A stretch of DNA of 48,700 nt from Rubrivivax sp. (GTDB taxonomy: Bacteria > Pseudomonadota > Gammaproteobacteria > Burkholderiales > Burkholderiaceae_C). Of the stretch, positions 24,167 to 32,364 are shown piece by piece (within the stretch, counting starts at the first letter, position 1; the number at the start of each line of letters is the position of its first letter). The notes beneath the pieces were generated by a model. The model saw nothing but the letters and a program-made list of their open reading frames with translations. It was not told the origin of the DNA and did no database searches. Location of the stretch: the NCBI GenBank assembly GCA_030653385.1, contig JAURZM010000052.1, positions 1 to 48,700 on the forward strand, given 5' to 3'. The position numbers and the translations under genes are program-made.

Positions 24167-24199
24167 GATCGGGCGACATTGTGTGGCAGGAGCCCGTCC

Positions 24200-25576
24200 A
24201 TGACTTTCGACTTCGACTTGATCACCCTGGGCGCCGGTTCCGGCGGTGTGGCCGCCTCGCGCCGCGCCGCGCTGCACGGCGCACGTGTTGCCATCGTCGA
24301 AGGCAGCCGCGTGGGCGGTACCTGCGTCATCCGGGGCTGCGTTCCCAAGAAGCTGCTGATGTACGCGGCGCAGTTCGGCGACGCGATGCACGAAGCCCGC
24401 GGCTACGGCTGGGTTCTGCCCGAGCCTCAATTCGAGATGGCCCGCTGGGCGGCGTCCAAGGCAGCGGAAACCCAGCGGCTGGAAGGCATCTACCGCACGA
24501 TGCTGCAAGGTTCGGGTGTCGAACTGTTCGAAGGCTGGGCGCGGCTGGACGGGCCAAACCGCGTGGTCGTGAACACGGAGAGCGGCGAAAAAGCCATCAC
24601 GGCGCGTCACATCCTCATCGCCACCGGTGGCTCGCCGGTGCGCGACAGCATCCCGGGCATCGAAGCCTGCGCCACCAGCGACGAATTGCTGGACCTGCAG
24701 CAGCTGCCCGACCGGGCGGCCGTCATCGGCAGTGGGTACATCGCGCTGGAATTTGCCAGCATCCTGGCGCGGCTGGGGGTGCAGGTGTCGGTGTTCTACC
24801 GCGCCGACCTGCCGCTGCGCGGTTTCGACGAGATGCTGCGCACCGCCATCGCGGCCGAGCTCACGGCCGCCGGTGTGCAGCTGCACCCCAGCAGCGTGCC
24901 CCGGCGTGTGCAGCGAACGCCCGGTGGCTTTCTGCTCAGCCTGGGTGAAGATCGCGTGCTGGAGTTTCCCTGGGTGCTGAACGCCACCGGCCGCCGGCCC
25001 AACACCGCACAGCTGAACCTGGCCAGCGTGGGTCTGCAGGCCGATGCCGAAGGTGCGCTTTCGGTCGATGCCGACCTGCAGACCGATGCCAGTGGTGTGT
25101 ATGCCATCGGCGACGTCACCAACCGCCTGAACCTGACGCCGGTGGCCATTGCCGAAGGCCGCGCGCTGGCCGACAGCCTGTTCGGCGGCCAGCCACGCCG
25201 TGTCGACCTGTCACGGGTGGCCAGCGCCGTGTTCACCCTGCCACCGATGGCCACCGTGGGCTTGAGTGAAGCACAGGCGCTGGAAGCCGGCCTGCACGTG
25301 GCGGTCTATGAGGCCGACTTCCGGCCCATGAAACAGGCCTTCATCGGTGGCACCGAACGCACCCGCATGAAGCTGCTGGTGGACGCCGACAGCCAGGTGG
25401 TGCTGGCCGCGCACATGATCGGCGCCGACGCGCCCGAGATCATCCAGAGCCTGGCCGTGGCGTTGAGCGCCGGTGCCACCAAGGCACACTTCGACCGCAC
25501 CATCGTCATGCACCCCACAGCGGCGGAAGAGTTTGTGTTGATGCGTGAACCGGTGCGTTTGCTGCCGGCTGCCTGA
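24200..25576 (+). CDS. gor: Glutathione-disulfide reductase
   Basis: Gor reduces oxidised glutathione with NADPH in the cytoplasm. The 458-residue flavoprotein has the FAD-binding GAGSGGVAASRRAA, the redox disulfide Cys42-Cys47 in GGTCVIRGCVPKK, the NADPH fold AVIGSGYIALEFASILARLG, the second FAD motif GVYAIGDVTNRLNLTPVAI and the C-terminal active-site His in MHPTAAEEF. That CVIRGCVPKKL form is glutathione-reductase-like rather than that of dihydrolipoamide or mercuric reductase. The start at 24200 follows the GGAG at 24188-24191. It lies between ligA (divergent) and a lipoprotein gene (convergent, 8-base gap). Confidence 0.95.
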   Translation: MTFDFDLITLGAGSGGVAASRRAALHGARVAIVEGSRVGGTCVIRGCVPKKLLMYAAQFGDAMHEARGYGWVLPEPQFEMARWAASKAAETQRLEGIYRTMLQGSGVELFEGWARLDGPNRVVVNTESGEKAITARHILIATGGSPVRDSIPGIEACATSDELLDLQQLPDRAAVIGSGYIALEFASILARLGVQVSVFYRADLPLRGFDEMLRTAIAAELTAAGVQLHPSSVPRRVQRTPGGFLLSLGEDRVLEFPWVLNATGRRPNTAQLNLASVGLQADAEGALSVDADLQTDASGVYAIGDVTNRLNLTPVAIAEGRALADSLFGGQPRRVDLSRVASAVFTLPPMATVGLSEAQALEAGLHVAVYEADFRPMKQAFIGGTERTRMKLLVDADSQVVLAAHMIGADAPEIIQSLAVALSAGATKAHFDRTIVMHPTAAEEFVLMREPVRLLPAA

Positions 25577-25584
25577 GGCTCGGG

Positions 25585-26301
25585 TCAGAAGTTGAAGGCC
25601 AGGCTGGCAAACGGTCCGCGTGCCCGCATCGACAGGTCTTGCCCCAGCACTTCGCGGTCGACGCTGGACTCGCTGTGGGCGATGCCGCCGCGCAGTTGCA
25701 GCATCGGCACCGGGCTCCAGGCCAGCGCCAGCTCGGCGCCGGTGCGCGAACCGCCGAAGATGCGCCGGAACTCGATGGCGCCGCTGAATCGGCCCTCGAG
25801 CGCCAGGCCAGGCGCCAGCGGCACACGGCCCACCAGCCCGGCCACCGGGCCGTACCAGGTGCGGCGGTAAGTCAGCTGCGGGTCTGAAGGCCGTGTGCTG
25901 TTGGTGTCCCACTGCAGGCGTGACACGGTGGCGCCGGCGAACCACTCCATCTCGATCGGGCGGCCCGGAAACAGCAGGTGGTTGTAGACCAGTTGCACGT
26001 GCTGGGCGCTGACCCGGTGGTGCAGCGTGGTGGGGCCCAGGATGGTCCGGCCGTTCAGCGTGGCCGCGTCGGTGTCGGTGAAGTTCTGCCTGTCGGTGGC
26101 CCGCACAGCGTGCACTTCGGCTTCCAGGCCACCACCACCGCCAATGGGCCCGCCCAGGCGGTGCAGCGCGCGGGCGGTGACGATGGGTGCGCTGTTGTCG
26201 CGCACGTCCAGCGTGCTGACATAGGTGCCGCAGCCGCCGAGCAGGGTGGCCAGCGCCAGTGCCGCTGCGCTGCAGACGCGGGTGCAGGGGATAGTGCTCA
26301 T
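25585..26301 (-). CDS. Putative outer-membrane-associated lipoprotein
   Basis: This 238-residue protein has a lipoprotein signal peptide with lipobox LGGC and lipidation at Cys24. The mature part has alternating hydrophobic/polar strands and ends in aromatic phenylalanine (FASLAFNF), which resembles a small beta-barrel or a barrel-like surface protein (GLEAEVHAVRATD, ELALAWSPVPMLQLRGGIAH). I do not recognise a named family. It lies 77 bases downstream of the GNAT gene on the same strand and converges with gor. Function is unknown; export is well supported. Confidence 0.72.
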   Translation of the reverse strand: MSTIPCTRVCSAAALALATLLGGCGTYVSTLDVRDNSAPIVTARALHRLGGPIGGGGGLEAEVHAVRATDRQNFTDTDAATLNGRTILGPTTLHHRVSAQHVQLVYNHLLFPGRPIEMEWFAGATVSRLQWDTNSTRPSDPQLTYRRTWYGPVAGLVGRVPLAPGLALEGRFSGAIEFRRIFGGSRTGAELALAWSPVPMLQLRGGIAHSESSVDREVLGQDLSMRARGPFASLAFNF

Positions 26302-26378
26302 GGGACTCCTGATAGGCGGCGTTAGGTTTCGCCCACGATGTTGCAGCAAAAGCCACCGTGCGTCATCAGCACACTGCC

Positions 26379-26885
26379 TCAAGGCCGTTCGACGCGGTAG
26401 CGCTCGAACACCACGCCCTGGTAGGGCGCGCTGACGGTCTGCACCAACCGGAAGCCGGCGCGGGCGAAGACCGGCCGACTGAAAGGCGTGACCCAAGCCG
26501 CAAACCGGCTTTCGCCACGCGCGGCGGCTTGCGCCAGCACGTGGTCCAGCAGAAGCCGGCCCAGGCCCAGGCGCGTGTGGCGGGGCCGCACGTACAGCGA
26601 ATGCACCTCGCCCCCGTGCCCTGCGCCGCAAAAGCCGGCGGGCGGTGCGCCAGGTTCGTCGGCGTCCATGGCGAGCCAGCTGTCGGCGTCCATGACATAG
26701 CGACTGAAGTCAGCGGTGTTGCGGCCAAAACCTTCCCAGGCGGCAACCTGTTCTGCAGAGTACACGGCGGGCCCCAGCACGCGCGCACACTCGGCATACA
26801 GATCGGCCAGCGCCGGCACATCGGCGGGCTGCACCGGTCGCAGCAACCAGCGGCCCATCAGCTGACCCTGGGCCCCCGGGTTCAT
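26379..26885 (-). CDS. GNAT-family N-acetyltransferase
   Basis: This 168-residue protein contains the GNAT acetyl-CoA motif as VHSLYVRPRHTRLGLGRLLL, with the pyrophosphate-binding loop RHTRLGLGRLL and the preceding beta4 strand. The LRPVQPADVPALADLYAECA start and C-terminal FARAGFRLVQT are typical of the fold. The acceptor substrate is unknown. The ATG at 26885 shares one base with the zipA stop (TGATG), so the two are translationally coupled. The link to a division gene may be only operonic. Confidence 0.85.
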   Translation of the reverse strand: MNPGAQGQLMGRWLLRPVQPADVPALADLYAECARVLGPAVYSAEQVAAWEGFGRNTADFSRYVMDADSWLAMDADEPGAPPAGFCGAGHGGEVHSLYVRPRHTRLGLGRLLLDHVLAQAAARGESRFAAWVTPFSRPVFARAGFRLVQTVSAPYQGVVFERYRVERP

Positions 26886-27907
26886 CAGCTGAAGAGCCGC
26901 CGCGCGGCGGGTGAGCCGGCGGCCAGGTCCAGTTGTTCGAGCCGGCTGTAGAGCTCGTCGATCTCCTTGCCGATGGCATCGAAGGCGTGCAGCGTGATGG
27001 GCTCACCGTGGTCGTCCACCGCAGTGGCGTCCAGTTCGTCGGCCAGTTGTTTGCTCATCAGGTGCCAGGCGGGAAAAGGTTCGACGCTGGCCGGTGTCTG
27101 CGGCACGTCCAGCGCCAGCTGGCATTCGCGCACGACGGCACTCTGCGGGTCTTCGGCCATCGCGGCCTGGGCGTCCACCGACAGCGTCAGCATCGGCGGG
27201 GCACCTTCTTCGGCGGCTGGCAGCACCCAGCGGCCCTTCATCGAGCCAGCCACCAGCCCTTGCCGCATGGCCACCTGCTGCACGAAGCCCACCGACCAGG
27301 CGACGCTGTTGGTGCGCAGTGTGATCGACAGTTGGGCGTCCAGCGGCCCGGCCAGCGCATCGAGTTCGCGGGCCCGGGCCACCACTTCCAGCATGTCGGG
27401 TGCGTCGGCCCTGGCGCTGATGGCCTCGGCGAAGGCTTCGATCTTCTGCAGGAACTCGGAGTACTCGATTTCGTTGAGCGCGCCGCTGCGGTTGGCCAGC
27501 TGCACACCGGCCTGCAGTTCACCGTAACGGCGGCCGGGTGCCAGTGTTTCCCAGGTGCCGGTTTCGGTGTCCAGGCCCTCGATGTAGAAGGGCTTGGTGC
27601 CGGCGCGGCGCGATGGCGGCAGGTGCATCAGGGCGTGTTCGCCCGAGACCGGCGCTTCCAGCGCCAGCGGCACCAGCGCGTCGATCAAGGCGTCCAGGCG
27701 CGGAGACGGCTTGAGATGGCTGCGCAGCGGCGGTGGTTCGTCGGGCTGCGTGTCGACGGCGTCCATCGCGGGCTCGACACGATCGCTGTCGGGTTGGCTG
27801 TGCAAGGTCTGCCGCGGCCGGGCCTTGCGGGTGTTCCACCAGGCCTGCGCCACCAGGCCCAGCAGCACCAGCGCGCCCAGGATCGCCAGCGCGGTCGTCA
27901 AGGTCAT
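26885..27907 (-). CDS. zipA: ZipA-family cell-division protein
   Basis: ZipA anchors FtsZ to the inner membrane at the divisome. The 340-residue protein has a single N-terminal membrane helix (LTTALAILGALVLLGLVAQAW), a basic then acidic proline-containing linker, and a C-terminal globular FtsZ-binding-like domain (SMKGRWVLPA, PFPAWHLMSKQLADELDA, ITLHAFDAIGKEIDELYSRL). This matches the betaproteobacterial ZipA-like group, which is diverged from the enteric protein. The ATG at 27907 is favoured over GTG 27916. It follows smc after 91 bases containing a hairpin, consistent with the smc-zipA gene order. Confidence 0.85.
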   Translation of the reverse strand: MTLTTALAILGALVLLGLVAQAWWNTRKARPRQTLHSQPDSDRVEPAMDAVDTQPDEPPPLRSHLKPSPRLDALIDALVPLALEAPVSGEHALMHLPPSRRAGTKPFYIEGLDTETGTWETLAPGRRYGELQAGVQLANRSGALNEIEYSEFLQKIEAFAEAISARADAPDMLEVVARARELDALAGPLDAQLSITLRTNSVAWSVGFVQQVAMRQGLVAGSMKGRWVLPAAEEGAPPMLTLSVDAQAAMAEDPQSAVVRECQLALDVPQTPASVEPFPAWHLMSKQLADELDATAVDDHGEPITLHAFDAIGKEIDELYSRLEQLDLAAGSPAARRLFS

Positions 27908-27921
27908 CGTGAGCACGGCCC

Positions 27922-27998
27922 GTTCCGGATCCGGGTTTCCCGGTCCGGAACGCGGCCCCTTCGGGGGGTAGCGAGCGCAGCGAGCTTGGGTGTCAACT
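27922..27998. repeat. Hairpin and REP-like element between smc and zipA
   Basis: An imperfect inverted repeat GTTCCGGATCCGGG (27922-27935) / CCCGGTCCGGAAC (27939-27951) is separated by TTT and has one bulged base. It is followed by a CCCCTTCGGGGGG stem (from about 27956) and GCGAGCGCAGCGAGC. I recall the latter as a common intergenic pattern in Burkholderiales (recollection). It sits in the smc-zipA spacer and may modulate the relative expression of zipA. Confidence 0.5.
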
Positions 27999-30900
27999 TC
28001 ATGCAGCTTCAGCCATCGACAGGGCCGACTGCATGTCGACGGCGACGATGCGGCTCACACCCTGTTCCTGCATCGTCACGCCGATCAGTTGCTCGGCCAT
28101 TTCCATCGCGATCTTGTTGTGGCTGATGAACAGGAACTGCGTGCCCTTGCTCATCTCGGTGACCAGGTTTTTGTAGCGTTCGGTGTTGGCGTCGTCCAGC
28201 GGCGCGTCCACTTCGTCCAGCAGGCAAAAAGGCGCCGGGTTGAGCTGGAAGATCGCAAACACCAATGCAATGGCCGTCAGCGCCTTCTCACCACCCGACA
28301 GCAGGTGGATGGTGCTGTTTTTCTTGCCAGGCGGCTGCGCCATCACCTGCACGCCGCTGTCCAGGATCTCGTTGCCGGTCATCACCAGGCGCGCATTGCC
28401 GCCGCCAAACAGGCTGGGGAACATGCGACCGAAATGTTCGTTGACCTGGTTGAAGGTCGAAGCCAGCAGGTCGCGTGTTTCCAGGTCGATCTTGTGGATG
28501 GCGTCTTCCAGCGTGGTGATGGCTTCCAGCAGGTCGGCGTTCTGCGCGTCCAGGAAAGTCTTGCGTTCGCGTGATGCGCTCAGCTCGTCCAGCGCCGCCA
28601 GGTTCACCGCGCCCAGCGCGTTGATGTCCTTGTTGATGCGGTCGATCTCGGTCTGCAAGCCCCACAGCTTGACCTGGCTCTCTTCGATGCCCTTGCCCAG
28701 TGCTTCGACGTCCACCTCGGCGGCGGCCAGTTGTTCGATGAACTGCGCGCCACCCAGTTGGGCCGCCTGCAGTTCCAGCTGCAGCTTGGTGATCTGCTCG
28801 CGCATCGGCTCCAGGCTGCGTTCGAAGCCCATCTTCTGTTCGTCGGCACGCCGCAGCTGCGCGCTCAGGTCGTCGTACTGGCTGCGCGCCAGGCCGAGCG
28901 CCTGTTCACGCTCGAACTTCAGTTCCAGCGCGGCCTGCAGGCCACTTTGTGCAGCGGCGTCGTCGAAGCTGCCCAGTTCCAGCTGCAGCTGTTCACCGGC
29001 CTGCACATTGGCCTTCATCTGCGCGGCGGCGGTTTCGATGCTGCGCTGCAGTTCGCCCTGGCGCGCGGCCAGTGCACGGGCCTGGAAGCGGGCTTCCTGC
29101 GCCTGCCGTTCCAGCCCCCGCTGCTGTTCCCGCGCGTCGGTCAGCTGGCGGTCGGCGGCGATCACCGCGTCGTCCAGTTCGGCGTGGCGTTCCTGGGTGT
29201 TGGCCAGCTCGATGTCCAGCTCTTCGAAACGCGCTTCGCCAATGGCCTTGCGCTCTTCCAGCATTTCCAGCTGCGCGTCGATCTCGGCCAGCTCGTCGGC
29301 CAGCTGGTCGCGGCGCGTGGTGGCGGCCTCAAGCTGCTGCGTCAGGCGCAGCAGTTCGACGTGCACGCCGTGCGCGCGGTTCTGTGCTTCAGCGGCTTCG
29401 CGCCGTGCGCCCAGCAGGCGCTGGCTGGCTTCGGTGTAGGCGGCTTCCAGGCGCACCGACGCGGTCTTGGCGTCGTCGGCAATCAGCGCCTGCGCCCGTT
29501 GCTGGCGGTCGAGGTTTTCGATTTCCTGCGCTCGTGCCAGCATGCCGGCCTGTTCGCTGTCGGGGGCGTAGAAGGCCACCGCAAACTGGCTCACGGCGTG
29601 GCCTTCACGCGTCATGATGACTTCGCCGTGCGTCAGCTTGTCGCGTTGCGCCAGCGCTTCTTCGATGCTGCTGGCGGTGTAAACCCCTTCGAGCCAGTCG
29701 CTCAGCAAGGCCTTCAGGCCGGCATCACCCAGGCGCAGCAGTTCGCTCAGGCGCGGCAAGGTCTGGTGCGTGTTGCTGATGTTGCCCGGGGGCAGGGCGT
29801 AGAAGGCCAGCTTGGCGGGCGGCGCGTCGCTGGCAAAGGCCCGCACGGTGTCCAGCCGGCCGACGCTGAGCGCGTTCAGCCTTTCCCGCAGCGCCGATTC
29901 AAGCGCGGTTTCCCAGCCGCTTTCGATATGCACCTGCGTCCACAGGCCCTGCAGTCCGCCCAGGCCGTGTTTTTCCAGCCAGGGCTTGAGCTTGCCTTCG
30001 GTCTGCACCTTGGCCTGCAATGAACGCAGCGCTTCCAGCCGCGCGCCGATGTCCGCCAGCTTGCCGCCTTCGCGGTTGACGGCTTCCTGCGCGGCGCGGC
30101 GCTGTTCGTCCAGTTGCGGCACCTGTTCGTTCAGCTCGTGCAGGCGCGCTTCGCTGACTTCGCGCACTTCGGCGGCATCGGCGTCCTGCAGCTTCAGTGT
30201 GTCGATGCGCGCCAGGTCGGGTGCCTGCAGCCCCTGTTTTTCGCCGGCCAGTTTTTCGCGCCGGCCTTTCAGCTGCCGCGACTGTTCTTCGATGTTGCGG
30301 CTGTCGGCGGCCAGCACCTGGATCTGCTGCTGCACCTGCGCCACCGCACTGCGCTGCTGGTTGGCGGTGGCCTGCGCGGCACGCACGGCTTCTTCGGCAT
30401 CGGGCAGCGCCAGGCCTTGTTCTTCGGCCTGCGCGTGCAGCAACTCGGCCTGTTCTTCGGCGCCGACGATCTGCGCCGCAATGTCTTCCAGTTCGGCCGT
30501 GGCGCCGGCCTGGCGTTCTTCCCACTGCGTGTTCTGCGTGTTCAGTTCGGCCAGCCGCGTCTGCGCACGGGAGCGGCCTTCGACGACGTAGCGGATGCGT
30601 TCTTCCAGCCGGCTGACTTCCAGCGCCGCCTCACCCAGCAGGCCCTGTTTGCCGTGCAGCACGTCGTTGGCTTCGTAGTGCGCCTGACGCACCTGTTCGA
30701 GCTGCGCTTCGACATGGCGCAGCTCGGCAAAACGCGATTCGAGCGCGTTGGTGGCTTCGGCCACGGCGGCGGTGACACGCGCTTCTTCGTTGGCCGCGTC
30801 GCGGTGTTTCAGGAACCACAGCTGGTGCAGCTTCAGCGTTCCCTGCTCTTGGAGTGAGCGGTACTGGCTGGCCACCTCGGCCTGCTTTTCCAGCTTGTCG

Positions 30901-31514
30901 AGGTTGCTGTTCAGTTCACGCAGGATGTCGTCGACCCGCGTCAGGTTCTCGCGTGTGTCCTTGAGCCGGTTTTCGGTCTCGCGGCGGCGTTCCTTGTACT
31001 TGCTGACGCCGGCGGCTTCTTCCAGGAACAGGCGCAACTCTTCGGGCCGGCTTTCGATGATGCGGCTGATGGTGCCCTGGCCGATGATGGCGTAGGCACG
31101 TGGCCCCAGGCCCGTGCCCAGGAACACGTCCTGCACGTCGCGGCGGCGCACCGGCTGGTTGTTGATGTAGTAGCTGCTGGTGCCGTCGCGGGTGAGGGTG
31201 CGCTTGACGGCGATCTCGGCGAAGGCATTCCACTGGCCGCCAGCACGCGCCAAGGTGTTGTCGAACACCAGTTCGACACTGGCGCGGCTGGCGGGTTTGC
31301 GGTGGCCGCTGCCGTTGAAGATGACGTCCTGCATGGACTCACCCCGCAGTTCGCTGGCCTTGCTCTCGCCAAGAACCCAGCGCACCGCGTCCATGATGTT
31401 GCTCTTGCCGCAGCCATTGGGCCCCACCACGCCCACCAGCTGGCCCGGCAACTGGAAGGTGGTGGGTTCGGCGAAGGACTTGAAGCCCGAGAGCTTGATC
31501 TGGGTAAGGCGCAT
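27999..31514 (-). CDS. smc: Chromosome segregation protein SMC
   Basis: SMC forms the ATPase core of condensin for chromosome compaction and segregation. The 1171-residue protein has the Walker A head GPNGCGKSN (residues 31-39) with VRWVLGES, two long coiled coils rich in Glu/Gln/Ala/Arg, a central hinge near residues 500-650 (LQGLWTQVHIESGWETALES, SDWLEGVYTASSIEEALA), the C-terminal signature HLLSGGEKALTAIALVFAIF and Walker B FCLLDEVDAPLDDAN. The ATG at 31514 gives MRLTQIKLSGFKSF, the universal SMC start. It leads the smc-zipA-GNAT unit. No scpA or scpB is in the window. Confidence 0.98.
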   Translation of the reverse strand: MRLTQIKLSGFKSFAEPTTFQLPGQLVGVVGPNGCGKSNIMDAVRWVLGESKASELRGESMQDVIFNGSGHRKPASRASVELVFDNTLARAGGQWNAFAEIAVKRTLTRDGTSSYYINNQPVRRRDVQDVFLGTGLGPRAYAIIGQGTISRIIESRPEELRLFLEEAAGVSKYKERRRETENRLKDTRENLTRVDDILRELNSNLDKLEKQAEVASQYRSLQEQGTLKLHQLWFLKHRDAANEEARVTAAVAEATNALESRFAELRHVEAQLEQVRQAHYEANDVLHGKQGLLGEAALEVSRLEERIRYVVEGRSRAQTRLAELNTQNTQWEERQAGATAELEDIAAQIVGAEEQAELLHAQAEEQGLALPDAEEAVRAAQATANQQRSAVAQVQQQIQVLAADSRNIEEQSRQLKGRREKLAGEKQGLQAPDLARIDTLKLQDADAAEVREVSEARLHELNEQVPQLDEQRRAAQEAVNREGGKLADIGARLEALRSLQAKVQTEGKLKPWLEKHGLGGLQGLWTQVHIESGWETALESALRERLNALSVGRLDTVRAFASDAPPAKLAFYALPPGNISNTHQTLPRLSELLRLGDAGLKALLSDWLEGVYTASSIEEALAQRDKLTHGEVIMTREGHAVSQFAVAFYAPDSEQAGMLARAQEIENLDRQQRAQALIADDAKTASVRLEAAYTEASQRLLGARREAAEAQNRAHGVHVELLRLTQQLEAATTRRDQLADELAEIDAQLEMLEERKAIGEARFEELDIELANTQERHAELDDAVIAADRQLTDAREQQRGLERQAQEARFQARALAARQGELQRSIETAAAQMKANVQAGEQLQLELGSFDDAAAQSGLQAALELKFEREQALGLARSQYDDLSAQLRRADEQKMGFERSLEPMREQITKLQLELQAAQLGGAQFIEQLAAAEVDVEALGKGIEESQVKLWGLQTEIDRINKDINALGAVNLAALDELSASRERKTFLDAQNADLLEAITTLEDAIHKIDLETRDLLASTFNQVNEHFGRMFPSLFGGGNARLVMTGNEILDSGVQVMAQPPGKKNSTIHLLSGGEKALTAIALVFAIFQLNPAPFCLLDEVDAPLDDANTERYKNLVTEMSKGTQFLFISHNKIAMEMAEQLIGVTMQEQGVSRIVAVDMQSALSMAEAA

Positions 31515-31729
31515 CGGCGGTTTTGAAGAGCCTGCGCGCACCGGGGGTGGGTGCGGGCACTCGTCCTAAGTGCTTGATTTGTAATGAAAATTGTGCCCAG
31601 CTGCAGGGCGCAAAGCGGGCGCGATGATAACATCGCGCCCCTTCCTCCCGAGTCAGTCCAGACCCCGCCGACCATGCGCCAGCCCGCGCCACCAACCCAG
31701 GCCCCAGTGCCCCTTCTTGCGCGTGCCGC
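31515..31729. promoter_or_regulatory. smc / SET divergent promoter region with perfect hairpin
   Basis: This 215-base spacer has an AT-richer core (31575-31595) likely to hold promoters. A perfect hairpin has arms GGGCGCGATG (31617-31626) and CATCGCGCCC (31631-31640) around the loop ATAA. It lies about 100 bases from each start. A protein-binding palindrome or a transcript-end hairpin are both possible. Confidence 0.45.
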
Positions 31730-32191
31730 ATGACGGGCCCGGCGGACACGGCTGCCTTGCTGATCGAGCCCGGCCCGACACGGCCCGCCTATCAGAAGTT
31801 TGCGGTGCAGGTGCAGCCCAGTGCCATCGACGGCCAGGGTGCCTTTGCCGCGGAAGCCATTCCACCGCGCCTGAAGATCGGCGAGATCCGCGGCGAGAGC
31901 ATCACGGTGCAGGAAGCGCGCATCCGCGCCACGCGCAGTGAACGCATCATGATCGTCGAGCTGTCGCCAAAAAAGGCCATCGACTTCAGCAAGAGCGCCG
32001 ACCCGATGCGCTACACCAACCACAGCTGCAAGCCCAATGCACGCTTGGTGATCCGCAACGGGCGGGTGGAGTTCTACGCCGCGCGGGCCATTGCCAACGG
32101 CGAAGAGATCACGGTGGACTATGGCGAAACCCACCACGAAGGCCGGCTGCGCTGCCAGTGTGGCGCGCCGGGTTGTCGCGGGGCGCTGTGA
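31730..32191 (+). CDS. SET-domain protein-lysine methyltransferase with post-SET zinc site
   Basis: This 153-residue protein is a minimal SET domain. It shows the pseudoknot motif RYTNHSCKPNA (residues 94-104), GEEITVDYG with the catalytic tyrosine Tyr131, and a post-SET CxCx4C at Cys142, Cys144 and Cys149. With Cys100 these could hold one zinc as in eukaryotic SET enzymes. SET enzymes methylate protein lysines with S-adenosylmethionine. The bacterial target is unknown. It is divergent from smc and no partner gene follows. Composition matches the core genome, so it looks long resident rather than recently gained. Confidence 0.9.
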   Translation: MTGPADTAALLIEPGPTRPAYQKFAVQVQPSAIDGQGAFAAEAIPPRLKIGEIRGESITVQEARIRATRSERIMIVELSPKKAIDFSKSADPMRYTNHSCKPNARLVIRNGRVEFYAARAIANGEEITVDYGETHHEGRLRCQCGAPGCRGAL

Positions 32192-32364
32192 ACCTGCGCT
32201 GGCTTGACTGCGCCTTCGGCCGCGTGTCAAGCTCGGCCCCGGCGATTGCAGGGCGCCACCGGATCCGCGGACAGGGTTGAACCCACCTGAATCTCGTGCC
32301 TTGAACTTCAGCCTTTGTGCGGCCTTTTGGTGCGGATCACCAGGCAAACACGCATGGAGGATTC

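Noticed and set aside
22055..24199. Very long plus-strand open frame opposite ligA
   Set aside because: It is the antisense shadow of ligA in GC-rich DNA; only the part from 24200 (gor) is real.
31541..31700. Possible tRNA gene between smc and the SET gene
   Set aside because: The perfect hairpin and AT-rich core do not assemble into a cloverleaf with a T-loop GTTC motif.
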